Source: Anaeromyces robustus (taxonomy: Eukaryota > Neocallimastigomycota > Neocallimastigomycetes > Neocallimastigales > Neocallimastigaceae). Taken from it: DNA of 64,000 bases. Positions 31,819 to 47,503 of the stretch are shown here, in pieces. The notes beneath the pieces were generated by a model, which searched no databases, was not told the DNA's origin, and saw nothing but the letters and a program-made list of their open reading frames with translations. A program made the translations under genes and the position numbers. Location of the stretch: NCBI GenBank assembly GCA_002104895.1, contig MCFG01000128.1, positions 86,001 to 150,000 of the forward strand, given 5' to 3'. The first letter of the stretch is position 1; each line of letters begins with the position of its first letter.

Positions 31819-34800
31819 ATGACAGATATAATGTATGATTATACTTTAGAAAGTATAAATAAATGTAAAGAATTTGTAAAGTTTTTGCAAAAACGGCAGC
31901 AGATAGAAATTGAATATTCAAAAGCTCTTGGTAATTAATATATAATAATAATAAATTTACTAAAAAATAACTAATAATATAAAAGATTATATATTTATTT
32001 GAATGTTTTCATATTATGTTCAATAATACTAATTATAATATCTTTTTAAAATTGCTATATTTATATAATTTATAGTAAGATTATGTCAAACTGTTCAACA
32101 AAAAAATGTTGGAGAAGGTGAAGAAAATGTTACAGAATTACAAAAACTTTTATCAAATAAGTAAAGAATAAAAAAATTAATTATTAATAAAAAAAAAAAT
32201 ATACACATTTAATGTAAAAAAATTAATTAATAATGTAATAATGTTTAATGCATATTAATATAGTTCTCTTTGGAGAGGATTTCAAAGTGTTGTAAAAATT
32301 ACAGAGCAAATTGCTCAAAGTCATGTAAGATATTTAAAATATAATATATAATTATCATTATACATATATGCATAATATAATATACTTCCTTATAAATATA
32401 TATATCGACATAATTTATATTTAATAATATTAATGAAAAAATAATTAAAAAAAAATAAAACTAGAAAAAATTTTCAATTTCTTTGAAAATGTCTGTAACA
32501 GAACCATTTATTGAAAATATTGGTAATATGGAATCAAATAGACTTGCACAAGTTAATGATAGCGATGAACATACTAGGAATCTACAAGAAGCATATACTG
32601 AATTGAAAAAAGCAAAACAAACATATCAAGAAAATACAAATGCAGTAAATGATCTAATGAATATAAGGGCAAAAGCTAGTTCAACAAACAATTTTAAAGA
32701 GAAAGATGAAGAAAAGGTTAATAATTATATAATTAAAAAAAAAAAGGCATAACAAAAAATTTAAGTTTAAGATATAAACTCTAATATAATAATATATAAA
32801 TCATAAAAAATGAATAATTTATAATATAAAAATAGTGGAAAATTAAATATGATCAAGCCGTTGAAAAAGCAAATTACTCGAATGAATGCGTAAAATATTG
32901 TGAAGAAATTTGTAAAAATGCACAAGAACATTATTATCATTCTTTATTACCTGCACTTAAAGAGGTTAATATTATTTTTATTATTATTATTATTAATTAA
33001 TTACAAAAAATATTAGATTTGTTTTAATTATAACAGTAAACAGTATTAATTAAAAAAAATAATTCATTGAATAAATTAATTAAAGAATATAAGAGAAGAA
33101 GAAGAAGAAAGATGTGCATCAGTTAAAAAAGCATTACAAAAAGCAACATATCTAGAGCATTGTCATGTTCAAGATTATATTAATGAATTAAATAGTATGA
33201 GTACTAGATTAAATGAAATTGATATAGAAGATGATATTGAGAATTTTGTTGATAATTATGTAAGTTTATTAGTATAAATATATATTACATGAAAACAATG
33301 GAAGTTAATATTAATATGACAAAATATTTATCAAAATAATTATTAAAAGATGTGTGATGATAAAGAAAAATCATCTGTTGTATCGGTTAGAAGTTTAGTA
33401 GATCCACAAATGGCTGGAAGAATGTTTGTTCAAAGGGGTTAATTATCTTCTTTTTTTTAAAAAAAAAAAAAAAATTGATTTAAAAATTTAAAATGTGTAA
33501 TATATAAAAATTAATAAATAATATTTGTTATTAATTTATATTTAATAAGGTGATGAAACTGGGCAATGGAAATCCAAATATTTTGTATTAATGAAAAAAT
33601 TTAATCGTTTATATTGTTTTGATAATGAAGATGTAATAATTATTCATTTTTGATATAAATAATACTGTTGATATCAAAAAAAAAAATTTTTATTCACTAA
33701 AAAAAATTTTTTTTTATTATATTTAATTATTTTAAAATTAACTATTTTTTTATTCTTATATATCAGTCTGAAAGACAAAGAGATGTTATTGATCTTTGTT
33801 CTTCATCAATTCATACTTTAGATTATAGTTATTTCTTAAAAAAGAATTGCTTTCAAATTATAACGACTTTTCCAAATCCACTTATATTATCAAATTCACA
33901 AGAATTATCTCCAAATGATTCAATTAAAAATAAATCACCATATCAAGTTCTAATTTACTATTTTACTTTAGATAGTGTAACTGAATTTAATGAATGGGTT
34001 TATCAATTAATGAATACAGCGCATTGTTGTACTCGATGTCAAAATACTAAAAATATGTTAAAAAAATATAGTATATCTTGTAATACTCAAATGTTTAATG
34101 AATTGGGAATGAAATTTAGTAATGGAAATATAAATGAATCAATAACTGATCTAGATCGTTCAAATAAAAAAGGAGGATTATTAAATAAACCAACTATTGA
34201 AGGATCATCTAATATTAAATCTAATAGTATTAATAATTTTTCAATTGAAATACCTTCATTTGTCAAAAGTAGACAAGGTTCTAGAGATAACTTGGCAGAT
34301 GATATTAGTCCAATTAGTAATCGAACTCTTAGTTTTTCTAATTCTAATCCAAACTTTCAATTTCAAATTCGTCGTAATCTTTGGATATCTATTTTAGAAG
34401 CAAGAGATTTAGTTACTACAGATAAACGTAAAAATATGGAACCATATGTTGTTGTTCTATTAAATGATATTAAAAAAGCTAAAACTACGGTTAAATCTGG
34501 TTCTGAACCGTTTTGGAGAGAAGAATTTAAATTTAAGTATGTAATATATATAAAATATTAAATGTTATATAATAATATAATAGTATAATTATAATTATTT
34601 ATTAAATATAAATAAAATTAATTATTTTATTAAAAAAATCTATCATAATAATAAATTAGTAATATTCCACTTTGTGCTAAGAGAATTCAAATAATTATTA
34701 TTAATCATCAAAAACTTCAAAAAGATACAGAACTTGGTAAATATATTAATTATCATTTTATATATTTATAATGAACTATTATTCTATGTAATCATAAATA

Positions 34801-37658
34801 TAAAATAAAATAATTACTATTATTATTAACATGCACAAAAAATAAATAGGTTTTGCTGTTATACCATTTAAAGGTTTAGTTAATAAACAGAAAACAGAAA
34901 AATGGTATGACGTTCATTCACTTATTAACAATTCTAGTCAAGTCAATGGATATTATGGAAGTATTAGAATTTCAATTCAATTAAATGTAATATATAGTAA
35001 TTAATTTATCAATAATTAATAAAAATAAATTTAAAAATATTAATACATATATAAACTTTTATATAAATTGTAGAATAAATATTTGTTACCTATTTATGAA
35101 TATCAAGATCTATTAAAAGTAAGAGAAATTCTATAAATTCTTTTACAAAAAATCACGTTCTATAATTAATTTTTTTTGTAAAATAATTATATAGATAATC
35201 TTAGAGCCATCATTAACATGTATAAGAATTCTTGGTTCATCAATACAACAACGTGAGGACTTCTCAAAATGTTTCTTAAATATTATGATAGAATGTCATA
35301 AAGAATTAGAAGGAATAAAAACATTAACAAAATGTGAAATTGAAGCTACTGGTAAATTCTAATAATAAATAAAATACATTATTTTTTTTTGAAACTATCT
35401 AACTGTCATTTATTATTATTTATTATTATTTACTATTATTTATTATCATTTATTATTATTTAATAATTGAAAATACATACATAGAGGATCAAAATATTAT
35501 ATTCAGGTAAAAATAAAAAAATTAATATTTTTCATAATATCATATTTATAATAAATTAAATTTAAATTTAAATATATAAACTTTTTATAAATAAAGAGGA
35601 AACTCAATGGCAACAAAAACTATTGATCAATATATGAAGATGGTTGGCCATCAATATTTAGAAAATACTATTGGTCGTATTATAAATCAAGTTTACTTAT
35701 CAAAAGATTCATGTGAAGTTGATCCAACAAAAGTTGAAAGAAATGATGATATTAAAAAGCATTGGAAAAAATTATTGGCGTATGTATGTTCTATATGGGA
35801 TGCCATTAAGAAAAGTGCAGATAGTTGTCCAAAGTAATAGAATATTTTTTCAACATTTGTATAATATATATAATATAAACTTATTTTATTATAATATAAT
35901 TAATATTTAAAAATAATTTAATAATTTCAATGTATTTTTTTTTTAGAAAACTAAAATATGTCTTTTCGCAAATTAAATATCAGACTGTATTAAAATTTGC
36001 AAATTCCAATGTTCAATATTCTGCTATTAGGTATGTTTTAAAACTATTATATTATTATTAACAAATTTATTACCAAATATTAATTTCTATCTATTTTTTA
36101 TTACTCATAATTTTTAATCATAAATAGTGGTTTTATATTTTTAAGATTCTTCTGTCCTGCGATATTATCTGTACTATTAATAATATATATACATATACAT
36201 ATAAATAGCATTTTAATAAAAAAAATTAAAAAATCTAAAATTTATTATTATTTTATTTTAATTATATAGCCAAAATTATTTGGTTTACAGTATGAACATC
36301 CAGATCCTGTTACTGCTCGTACACTTACATTGATTGCAAAGATTTTACAAAATCTAGCTAATCTATCTGAATTTGAAAAGAAGGAACCACATATGGCATA
36401 CTGTAATTCATTTATTAATAAACATATGCATGAGATGAGAGAATTTATCAATAATATCTCTGTATGAAATTATTTAAATAAAATATTATTTTTACATATT
36501 ATAATATATATAATATACATAATAATGTAATAACTTCAACTCAATTTATTTTATTATTATTACTTTGTATAAATTATTTGCATTATTTTATTATAATAGA
36601 ATTTTGGTCCTGAATATGATGAAGAAATAGATGAAGAAATAACAGAAATGATAGATTTACAAGAAGAATTGGAAACAATGTATTGTTACTTCCATGATAA
36701 TTTAGATATACTGAAAAAACCAGATAATATAAGAGAACCAAAAGTAGAACAAATAATATCAATTGTTGAAAGTATTGACAATGTACATTTCCAATATATT
36801 CAAAGATTCTTTGAAAGTTCTAGTAAAGAAAATAATTATTATGTTGATGAACTATTAAATGAAGAATATAAAATTGAACAAGAATTATTAAAATCAAAGA
36901 TAGAAAAAGAAGCCTTGTCATCTCCAACTGATAGTAAAAAAGAAGAAGGCTTCCCAATATCAAGTAGAAAAGGAAGTCGTAATAAACCTGAAAATAGACA
37001 TAGTTTTAATGTATTGAAATCAACAGAAAAGTTAGATGAGGGATTTGAGAATAACGTTCATTCAAAATCATTATATGTTGGGCATAAATCATCAATTTCT
37101 GAGGATCAAAATGGTCATGAACAATCACTATTGGACATTGTTAAAGCTATTACTAATTCTATGTATAATTCAAGAAATCTTATGTATTTAAGAGATGAAG
37201 GAAGTACAAATTGGTCTGAATTAAGTAAACCTAATAATCGAGAAACAAATAATGAAGATGAAATGGATGGTTTATCTGTATATGAGGATGTATTTGATTT
37301 TGGAACAAATTCAGAATATAATATTTCAGGAAAGGATAAAGATAAACGAAATGTAAGTAGATTAAATTCACAAAAATATGATGATGATGATGCAATTAGT
37401 CCAAAAGATCGTTCAAGTCGACAAACTACAAACTATTTAAATTATTATAATATTAATAATATGGAAGATAAAAATGAAGGCGAAGAATCACGAAAAGAGT
37501 TGAAAAATGCATTTGATAAAATTATAAATTCTGATTCTCATTTTACATTATCACCAACAATTAAGGGTTCAAAATCACTTGGTATTAATAAAGCGGCATC
37601 ATTAAGAAGAAAATTTAGTAACTTTCATTTTATGAATTCATCATCAAGTAATCAATAA
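31819..37658 (+). CDS. F-BAR / PH / C2 / RasGAP multidomain protein
   Basis: About 19 exons (first 31819-31930, last 36600-37658) give about 1,265 aa. Residues 1-300 are an F-BAR-like coiled coil starting MTDIMYDYTLESINKCKEFV, with KFLQKRQQIEIEYSKAL and NSLWRGFQSVVKITEQIAQSH. A PH-type block follows (RMFVQRGDETGQWKSKYFVL, about 297-400), then a Ser-rich linker, then a C2 domain (NLWISILEARDLVTTDKRKN, about 527-640). The RasGAP domain spans about 670-900: FRGNSMATKTIDQYMKMVGH and GFIFLRFFCPAILSPKLFGL are classic RasGAP signatures. A long Ser/Asn-rich tail ends the protein. PH-C2-RasGAP is the SynGAP/DAB2IP order; the added F-BAR would tie Ras inactivation to curved membrane. The 22-nt exon 35485-35506 encodes EDQNIIF just before the catalytic RGNS. 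I cannot see the arginine finger with certainty. Confidence 0.88.
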
Positions 37659-37882
37659 ATTCAATACATTCAACATTATGAATTTAAAATTAAATACATG
37701 TTAGAATATATATGAATAATTAAAATAATAAATATAATAAAAAAAATGATAATAAAATAAAAAATAATAATAATTATAATTAAGAACTAAATAATATAAA
37801 ACAAAATAAAAAAAATAAAAACAAAACTTAGAAAGAAAAAAAAAAATTAATAATAATAATATTATAAAAAAAAAAAAAAAAA

Positions 37883-37918
<36 letters not shown>

Positions 37919-38403
37919 ATTATTAATAAAAGCTATAATTATAAACCTCAAAATATAATATAATATATATAATTAATTTTTTATGATGCATATTAATAAA
38001 ATTGCACCTAAAAATATACACATTTTATTTACAAATATTAATTATGATATTAATGAAAATAAAAATAAAAATAAAAATAAAAATTAAAAAACTAAAAAAT
38101 AAAAAATAAAAAAAAAAAATGAAAAATAATGAATATATTAAAATATATATATTTATAATTTTTTACTTTATATATACACTGTCCTTGTTTATTTTTACTT
38201 AATATGCTTTATTTTTTATTTTATTCTTTATTCAAATTTAATATATATATATATATATTAAATTTGAATATATTTGTAAATTACTGTTTGAAGTTTATAA
38301 AACCCTTTGTAAACTTCAAATAATAAATTTATTATAATAATAGTAATTTTTAACAGATTTTTAAATTAATAAATATAACTATTATATTAATATCATAATA
38401 ATA
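37659..38403. other. Convergent 3' intergenic region with palindromes
   Basis: Lies between the stop codons of the RasGAP gene (+) and kaptin (-). A-rich, with a TA run (37888-37914), a 40-bp perfect palindrome (38230-38269) and an 11-bp hairpin (38287-38320). These are placed where two transcripts end, which would suit termination or 3' processing. Confidence 0.6.
38230..38320. terminator. Palindrome plus hairpin between convergent genes (possible transcript-end element)
   Basis: 38230-38269 is a perfect palindrome with ATTCAAATTTA and TAAATTTGAAT around an AT core. 38287-38297 (TTTGAAGTTTA) pairs perfectly with 38310-38320 (TAAACTTCAAA) over a 12-nt loop. The location between two converging stop codons suggests a bidirectional termination role; that is inference, since eukaryotic Pol II termination does not need hairpins. 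Confidence 0.35.
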
Positions 38404-41235
38404 TTAATTAATATTATCATTATTATCATTTATCTTATTTGATGAATTGGATATTGATTTGGTTTTTGGCTTCGGTATAACTAGTTTATCTTCTAGTACT
38501 TCTTTCATATTTTTAATCTCATCAATTAATCTTAATATATATAAACATCTTTTTTTCGCTTTCTCTAAATTATACTATTTATAATTCAATAGATATTAAT
38601 ATTAATAATTACAAATAAACAAATATATACATATATATATATTCGTAAAAAAAAAATGAAAAACTTACTTGTAATATATGAATTCCAAACATTGTGATAA
38701 TAACCTTTTATTAAATTATAATACACAAATTAATATATATATTATATAATATATAATAAAAAAAATTATAAATAAAATTAGTATAAAAAAATTTCTTCCG
38801 TATATATATTTTGGTGATGTTAAAATTATAAAATAGTTACCAATTCTAATAAACCATCCATATTAAAATCACCAACATATATATCATAAAGTGGGAATGC
38901 AAATTCACGTTGCCATATCATCTCAAAACAATTGAATTTATCAATTTCATTGGTATTTATTTTTTCTTCTTCTAGTTCATCGTCTATATTTATATTTTCT
39001 TTATAAACTAATAGATCTTGAGAATAAGACCCTATTAAAATTTCATTTCTTCCATCAAAATCTACATCCATACTTGTACAACATAATAATGTATTGTATT
39101 TATCACTTTCTGGTAATTTTATTTTCCGTTTTATTAATGAATTGGTTACATTATTATTTTCTGTTGTTGAAGATGATGTATTGTTTATTTCAGATTCAAT
39201 CGTTTCTAATGATTTAATAACATATGCCATACCAATTCCACAAGCTACAACTAAATTCAGTTCATTTTTTTTATTATTATTTGTATTATTCTTTATATTT
39301 TGATCATTATTAGATTGATTTTCTTCATGATTTCCTTTTTTTAATATGGTATATTTTGATTGATTTAAAGCTTCAACAGTCCAAGTGGTATATATATGTA
39401 ATGAAGAAATTGGACTAAATAAATTTAATGTATAATGCTTTTCATTCTGAATATCTATATTATATTTATTAATCAATTAGATTATAAAAAAAATTTTTAT
39501 AATATTTACACATATATATACACAAATATATAATCTATAATATATTTACCTATTCTCCTTGAATATAGAATTGGTGCAATTCCTATATGTAACATACCAT
39601 CTCCATTACCTGCAACAATATATCTTCTATCATTAAAATATTCTATTTGTAAATCTAACGTACTAATAAATGAAGATAAATTAAATTAATATAATAAATA
39701 TATATTAAATATATGAAATTATTAATTAAAAATAATTATTGATAGTTGATTTATTGTCATTTTAATAAATTCTTTTAAAAAATAAAATATAATATAATAT
39801 AATAAAATATAATATAATATATAATAAATAAATATTACATTTGATTAAGGCTTAATAGCATAGGTGAAAATGCATCAATAGGTACTTCAAACACTCTTCC
39901 ACTAGATTCACTCTGTTAATTTTTAATTCGTTAAAAAATTTACATTAATTTATTTTTTTTTTAAAATAAGATTTAAAAGATTTTCTTATTATTTTTTTTA
40001 CCTTATAAAATGCACGAATTTTCTTGTCACCGCCACATAATAAAAATAACATTCTATCTTTTCCATTAACGTATGCTCTATAAAGCATAATAATAATAAT
40101 AATATAATTATAAATATAAATATATATATATATATTTATAAATATTAATATAATATAAATATAAATATAAATATAAACATAAACATAAATATAAATATAA
40201 ATATAAATATAAATATAAATATAAATATAAATATAAATATAAATATAAATATAAATATAAATATAAATATAAATATAAATATAAATATAAATATAAATAT
40301 AAATATAAATATAAATATAAATATAAATATAAATATAAATATAAATATAAATATAAATATAAATATAAATATAAATATAAATATAAATATAAATATAAAT
40401 ATAAATATAATTAAAGCATATAAAATAAAATAAATATAAATTATTAAATAAATAAAACTGGCGAAATTTGAATTTATGTATTTATGACTTTGATTTAAAA
40501 TTTGTACAATTGTTGTATATATATTCACCTAGAATGTGCTAATTTATATGGAATAAAACTTATGGGCATGGATTGGCGAAGTCCTAGCTTTGATAAAGAT
40601 AATTCGGGTTTATCCATTTCCCAAGGTGTTTCATATATACTAAATGAATAATTTTCAATTATTTCTTTATCTGCTGTATGTAGAGTCTTAATATTAAAAT
40701 TTATTTTAATAAATTATTAATCAAAAAAAAAAAAAAACTAATAATTTTTTTTTTTTTGCTTATATTAATATATATATTTCAATATGATTGTTATTACTTG
40801 ACAAAAAGTTACACCAAATACAATAAAATATTTTTTTTCATAATTACTGTTTTGACTGTATGAACCTCCTCCTAAACTGTTATAAATACTACTATTACTA
40901 TTGCTGTTATTATTGCTTATAGAACCATTATTTGTCATAATTGTATTATTAGTATTATTATTATTTATGTTTATTTTCTCTTCTTTACTATGAGTTTGAA
41001 ATAAATCAAAAGAAATAACTTCCTGATGATCTAATAATCCAGGTAATTTTGTTTCCAATATCTTCCAATTTGCTTGACGAGTAGCTGCTAGACATGTTAA
41101 TTTACCATTTGAAGAACAAGTAAAAATTAATGGATGATTTTTATTGATAGTCACAACGGAACCAGATGAATATATATTAGTTCTAGCAGATATTCTTGTA
41201 AATTCTAATTCATCAAATAATTCTGAAGGTGGCAT
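38404..41235 (-). CDS. KPTN: Kaptin, KICSTOR complex subunit
   Basis: Eight exons on the minus strand: 41235-40798, 40686-40529, 40077-40002, 39912-39839, about 39663-39550, 39454-38841, a 36-nt exon near 38730-38690, and a last exon ending 38404; about 560 aa. It matches animal kaptin in order: [53 protein letters not shown], then [60 protein letters not shown] and a terminal [15 protein letters not shown] helix. Kaptin folds as a beta-propeller; in animals it is in KICSTOR (KPTN, ITFG2, C12orf66, SZT2), which recruits GATOR1 to lysosomes to restrain mTORC1. Longer than human kaptin because of Asn-rich inserts. An ATAAAT microsatellite fills one intron. Head-to-head with NUF2, 557 bp apart. 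Confidence 0.82.
40153..40408. repeat. (ATAAAT)n hexanucleotide array in a kaptin intron
   Basis: About 43 ATAAAT units, slightly diverged at the left end (ATAAAC variants). It sits in the intron between kaptin exons 2 and 3. A poly(Ile-Phe) frame across it is an artefact. Confidence 0.95.
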
Positions 41236-41792
41236 TTCCTCTTTAGATAAATATATATATGTCTACTTTTTGTTATTTTATTTTAATTTTTTTTTTTTTT
41301 ATTTTATTTTATTTTATTTTTTTTATTTTTACTTTTTTTTTTTTTTTATTTTATTATATTGTATTGTATTATATTATTTTTATTTTATTTTTATTTTATT
41401 ATTATCTTTATTTTATTTTATATATTTACTTATGCTTTTATTCTAAATGTAAAAATAATATGAATTTGAGACTTTGAATTTAAAAAACATATTTTATAAT
41501 ATCATTATTATGTGTTACATAAGTTAGTTAAGAAGTTATATAAAAATTAAATGATATAATAAAAGATTTATAGTTCTGGTTAATTTAACAATTTAAAATA
41601 AAAATTATTGGTTATAATTTAATGTATAATTAACTTTTTTTAATTATAATAAATTTAATTAAAACAAATATTTTTAAAAAACATTTTTTTTGAGTTGTAA
41701 ATATTTATTAAATTACTTTTTTTTTTGTTATAAAATATTATTACATTTAGAATAGAGAAAATATATTTTATATAGAAAATAAATAATAAAAT
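41236..41792. promoter_or_regulatory. Divergent intergenic region between kaptin and NUF2
   Basis: 557 bp shared by two head-to-head genes, so both promoters must lie here or overlap. T-rich (ATTTT units, 41277-41420) on the kaptin side; no recognisable core element. Bidirectional use is inferred from layout only. Confidence 0.4.
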
Positions 41793-44894
<3,102 letters not shown>

Positions 44895-45872
44895 TTATTT
44901 GTCATTTAAAGAAATTTGATAATATGTGAATAAATCTTCTACATTATGTCCAGTTATAAATTTAATTGCTTTGTCTGTATATCTGTATCTACATTGTTTG
45001 TTTAATGCAGCAATGAAAGGTAAATCCTTAAATTCATCAGTATTAGCAACATTATTTTGAATCCAATTAAAGAAGAAACAAGCACCATCATAACCTCTAG
45101 CCCATGGAGTCCTTTTAGCATTTGGTCCATCAGTTGGAACACTTCTTTCAACCCAATGCTTAGCTGGATAACCAACCGCTAATCTAACAGCATCAGCAAT
45201 ACCTTCAATAAGGTTTGGTGGAAGACCATCACAACTAAATTGCCATACATGAACTAATTCATGAGAAAGAACACCTCTAATTTCATAAAGTGTTTCATCC
45301 ATAGCTTCTTTCTCTTCTGTAATATTTGGCAATGATTTTTTAGAAACAATAGTAGTAACAACAGTTGTGGTAATTACAGTAGTAATTGTTTGACTTTCAG
45401 GATTATCTAATACAGTTTTAGTTACTGTAGCATTGGAATTCCTTTGATTACTGTCTTGAGAATCATGAGAATGTGAATGGAAATGTTTAGCACGATCTTT
45501 AAAATAATCAAATATGTATTCTAAAGAAAGATGAATTTCAGCAGTATTGGCTTCAAAATCATTTGTAGTGTAAGCTACTCCTTCCATATCTCGTACAACA
45601 TAAGTAATTTCTTTAATTCTTTTAACATTATCATTATTTCTTGAATTCTCTTGTTTTGGATATAAAGTTTCGAAAACTTTATTTGAAAGTCTTATAAATT
45701 CATCTAAAGGATTGTCGAAGAACTCAAAAAATATTGGTATAAAATTTAATGCTCTTGTTGAAGTACTATTGTCTTCTTTGGTAGTTTCATATCTAAAAAT
45801 ATAATGGATATCGTGATCGTATTTATCTTGATTTAATTTATAATTTTTATTTTCAAAATTAGTAGGTGCCAT
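44895..45872 (-). CDS. Basic secretory protein (BSP)-type metallopeptidase domain protein
   Basis: A single 325-codon exon on the minus strand, unusual among intron-rich neighbours. Residues 204-208 are the zinc motif HELVH within VLSHELVHVWQF, followed by GLPPNLIEGIADAVRLAVGY, the arrangement of the plant-type basic secretory protein family (PF04450). N-terminal FIPIFFEFFDNPLDEFIRLS and VRDMEGVAYTTNDFEANTAE IHLS also fit. The presumed third zinc ligand and the catalytic Glu205 are consistent with an active peptidase. There is no N-terminal signal peptide, so unlike the plant proteins it may be cytosolic. A His/Ser then Thr/Val-rich insert (about 131-180, TITTVITTTVVTTIV) interrupts the domain before the motif. 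Codon use is slightly richer in G/C than the neighbours. Substrate unknown. Confidence 0.85.
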   Translation of the reverse strand: MAPTNFENKNYKLNQDKYDHDIHYIFRYETTKEDNSTSTRALNFIPIFFEFFDNPLDEFIRLSNKVFETLYPKQENSRNNDNVKRIKEITYVVRDMEGVAYTTNDFEANTAEIHLSLEYIFDYFKDRAKHFHSHSHDSQDSNQRNSNATVTKTVLDNPESQTITTVITTTVVTTIVSKKSLPNITEEKEAMDETLYEIRGVLSHELVHVWQFSCDGLPPNLIEGIADAVRLAVGYPAKHWVERSVPTDGPNAKRTPWARGYDGACFFFNWIQNNVANTDEFKDLPFIAALNKQCRYRYTDKAIKFITGHNVEDLFTYYQISLNDK

Positions 45873-45970
45873 TTGGAAAAAAAAAAAAAAATTTAAATGA
45901 ATTTAAAATTTATATCTATGAAATTGAAATTTCATACAATAAAAAAAATAAAATAAAAAAATTGTATTTG

Positions 45971-46160
<190 letters not shown>

Positions 46161-46199
46161 CTTTTGAAAAAATAAATAAAATGATATATAAAAGATAAA

Positions 46200-46706
46200 A
46201 ATAAAAATATATAAAATTAATCATACATTATTACTGTGTAACATTATATACACATAATTTTGAATTAAAATTTTGAATGTATTTTTGAAATATTCTGGAT
46301 TAATAATAAAAATTTAAATATCAAATAAGATTTATATTAATTTTAAGTATTGGAAATTTCAATTATCCCAATATTTTTATAGAAGAAATGATATAATTAC
46401 AGATACTAGTATCTGTAATTATATAAAATATCAATATCACCAAATTGACAAAATAAGATAATTATTTTGTCAATTTGGTGATATTGATATTTTATTTTAT
46501 TATGATTCAAATTTCAAAAAAAAAGTAAATAAGAAAAAATGTTTAAACGAAAAGAATTTTTTACATTTGGCATTCAAAAAGATTAAGAAAATAAAAAAAA
46601 AAAAAAAAAAAGTAAAAGAAAACATTTCCTTAATTTTTTTTTCAACCGATATATTATTAATTTTTTACACCATTATTCAAAATACATTTTAAAATTTTAA
46701 CATTAA
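46200..46706. other. Intergenic region with two strong palindromes
   Basis: Palindrome at 46391-46424 and a 34-bp perfect inverted repeat at 46423-46495, then A-rich sequence. A tiny frame MFKRKEFFTFGIQKD at about 46540 is too short to call. Confidence 0.65.
46391..46495. repeat. Palindrome and adjoining 34-bp perfect inverted repeat
   Basis: 46391-46424 is a 34-bp perfect palindrome centred on ACTAGT (ATAATTACAGATACTAGT and its mirror). It directly abuts a second inverted repeat: arm 46423-46456 is complementary without mismatch to 46462-46495, with a 5-nt loop GATAA. The arms contain TCACCAAATTGACAAAAT. This may be a MITE remnant, a cruciform-forming site or a hairpin RNA. Confidence 0.9.
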
Positions 46707-46943
46707 TTAATTTTTCATTTCTTGTAACAACAAATAAGCAATATCAAATTCATTTTTAGAAATACCAACGAAAAGATGAAATACTATCTTTGTTTTAAAT
46801 GAATAATTCTAAAGAACCTAGAATTCATTATTTTAAATAAGTATAATTCAAATTATTATACATGTTAATAATAATTTAAAAAATTCTGATAAATGATTAT
46901 TAAAAATTGCTATAATTAAAAGATCAGATTTTTCATATTTATT
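46707..46943 (-). pseudogene. Decayed ankyrin-repeat fragment (minus strand)
   Basis: Reading the minus strand from 46943 gives NKYEKSDLLIIAIFNNHLSE then FFKLLLTC before a stop, and a little further on, in another frame, KTKIVFHLFVGISKNEFDIA then YLLLQEMKN and a stop at 46707. Both pieces have the pattern (L-x-x-A-I-x-x-N-x-x-x...LLL) of ankyrin repeats as found in large anaerobic-fungal ankyrin proteins. Stops and a frame change between them mean it is broken. The match is by eye and partial. Confidence 0.5.
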
Positions 46944-47239
46944 ACTGTAGATATAAAATGTTTTACATATTTTTTTCTTTATATTTTATTATAACTAATA
47001 TTATGTAATTATTATAAAACATTTTCATGATGCAGCAATATTTCTCTTAAAAAAAGAAAGTATTATATATATAATATATTTCTATTAATTCTTTGTATAT
47101 AAATACAAATATATATAGTTATTGTATTAAATAAAATGAATATATATAATATTTAAAATTAACTTTAATAAAAGACATTAAACATAAAATTATAGTAAAT
47201 GCATAAGTTTTTTTTTTTTGATTAAAGTAAACCTTACTA

Positions 47240-47416
47240 TTTAAACATCATAAATAATTAAATAATCGAATGAATTATTTTCCATTTTTAATTTCTCATC
47301 ATTCATTATATAACTTTTTATTTTCCATTTTTAATTTCTCATCATTCATTATATAACTTTTTCAACTCTTAAAAAAAAAATTGAATAATAATCTTATTAT
47401 TTATTTATTTATTTGT

Positions 47417-47503
<87 letters not shown>

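Noticed and set aside
40145-40528. Poly(Ile-Phe) frame of 127 codons
   Set aside because: Translation of the ATAAAT array in a kaptin intron.
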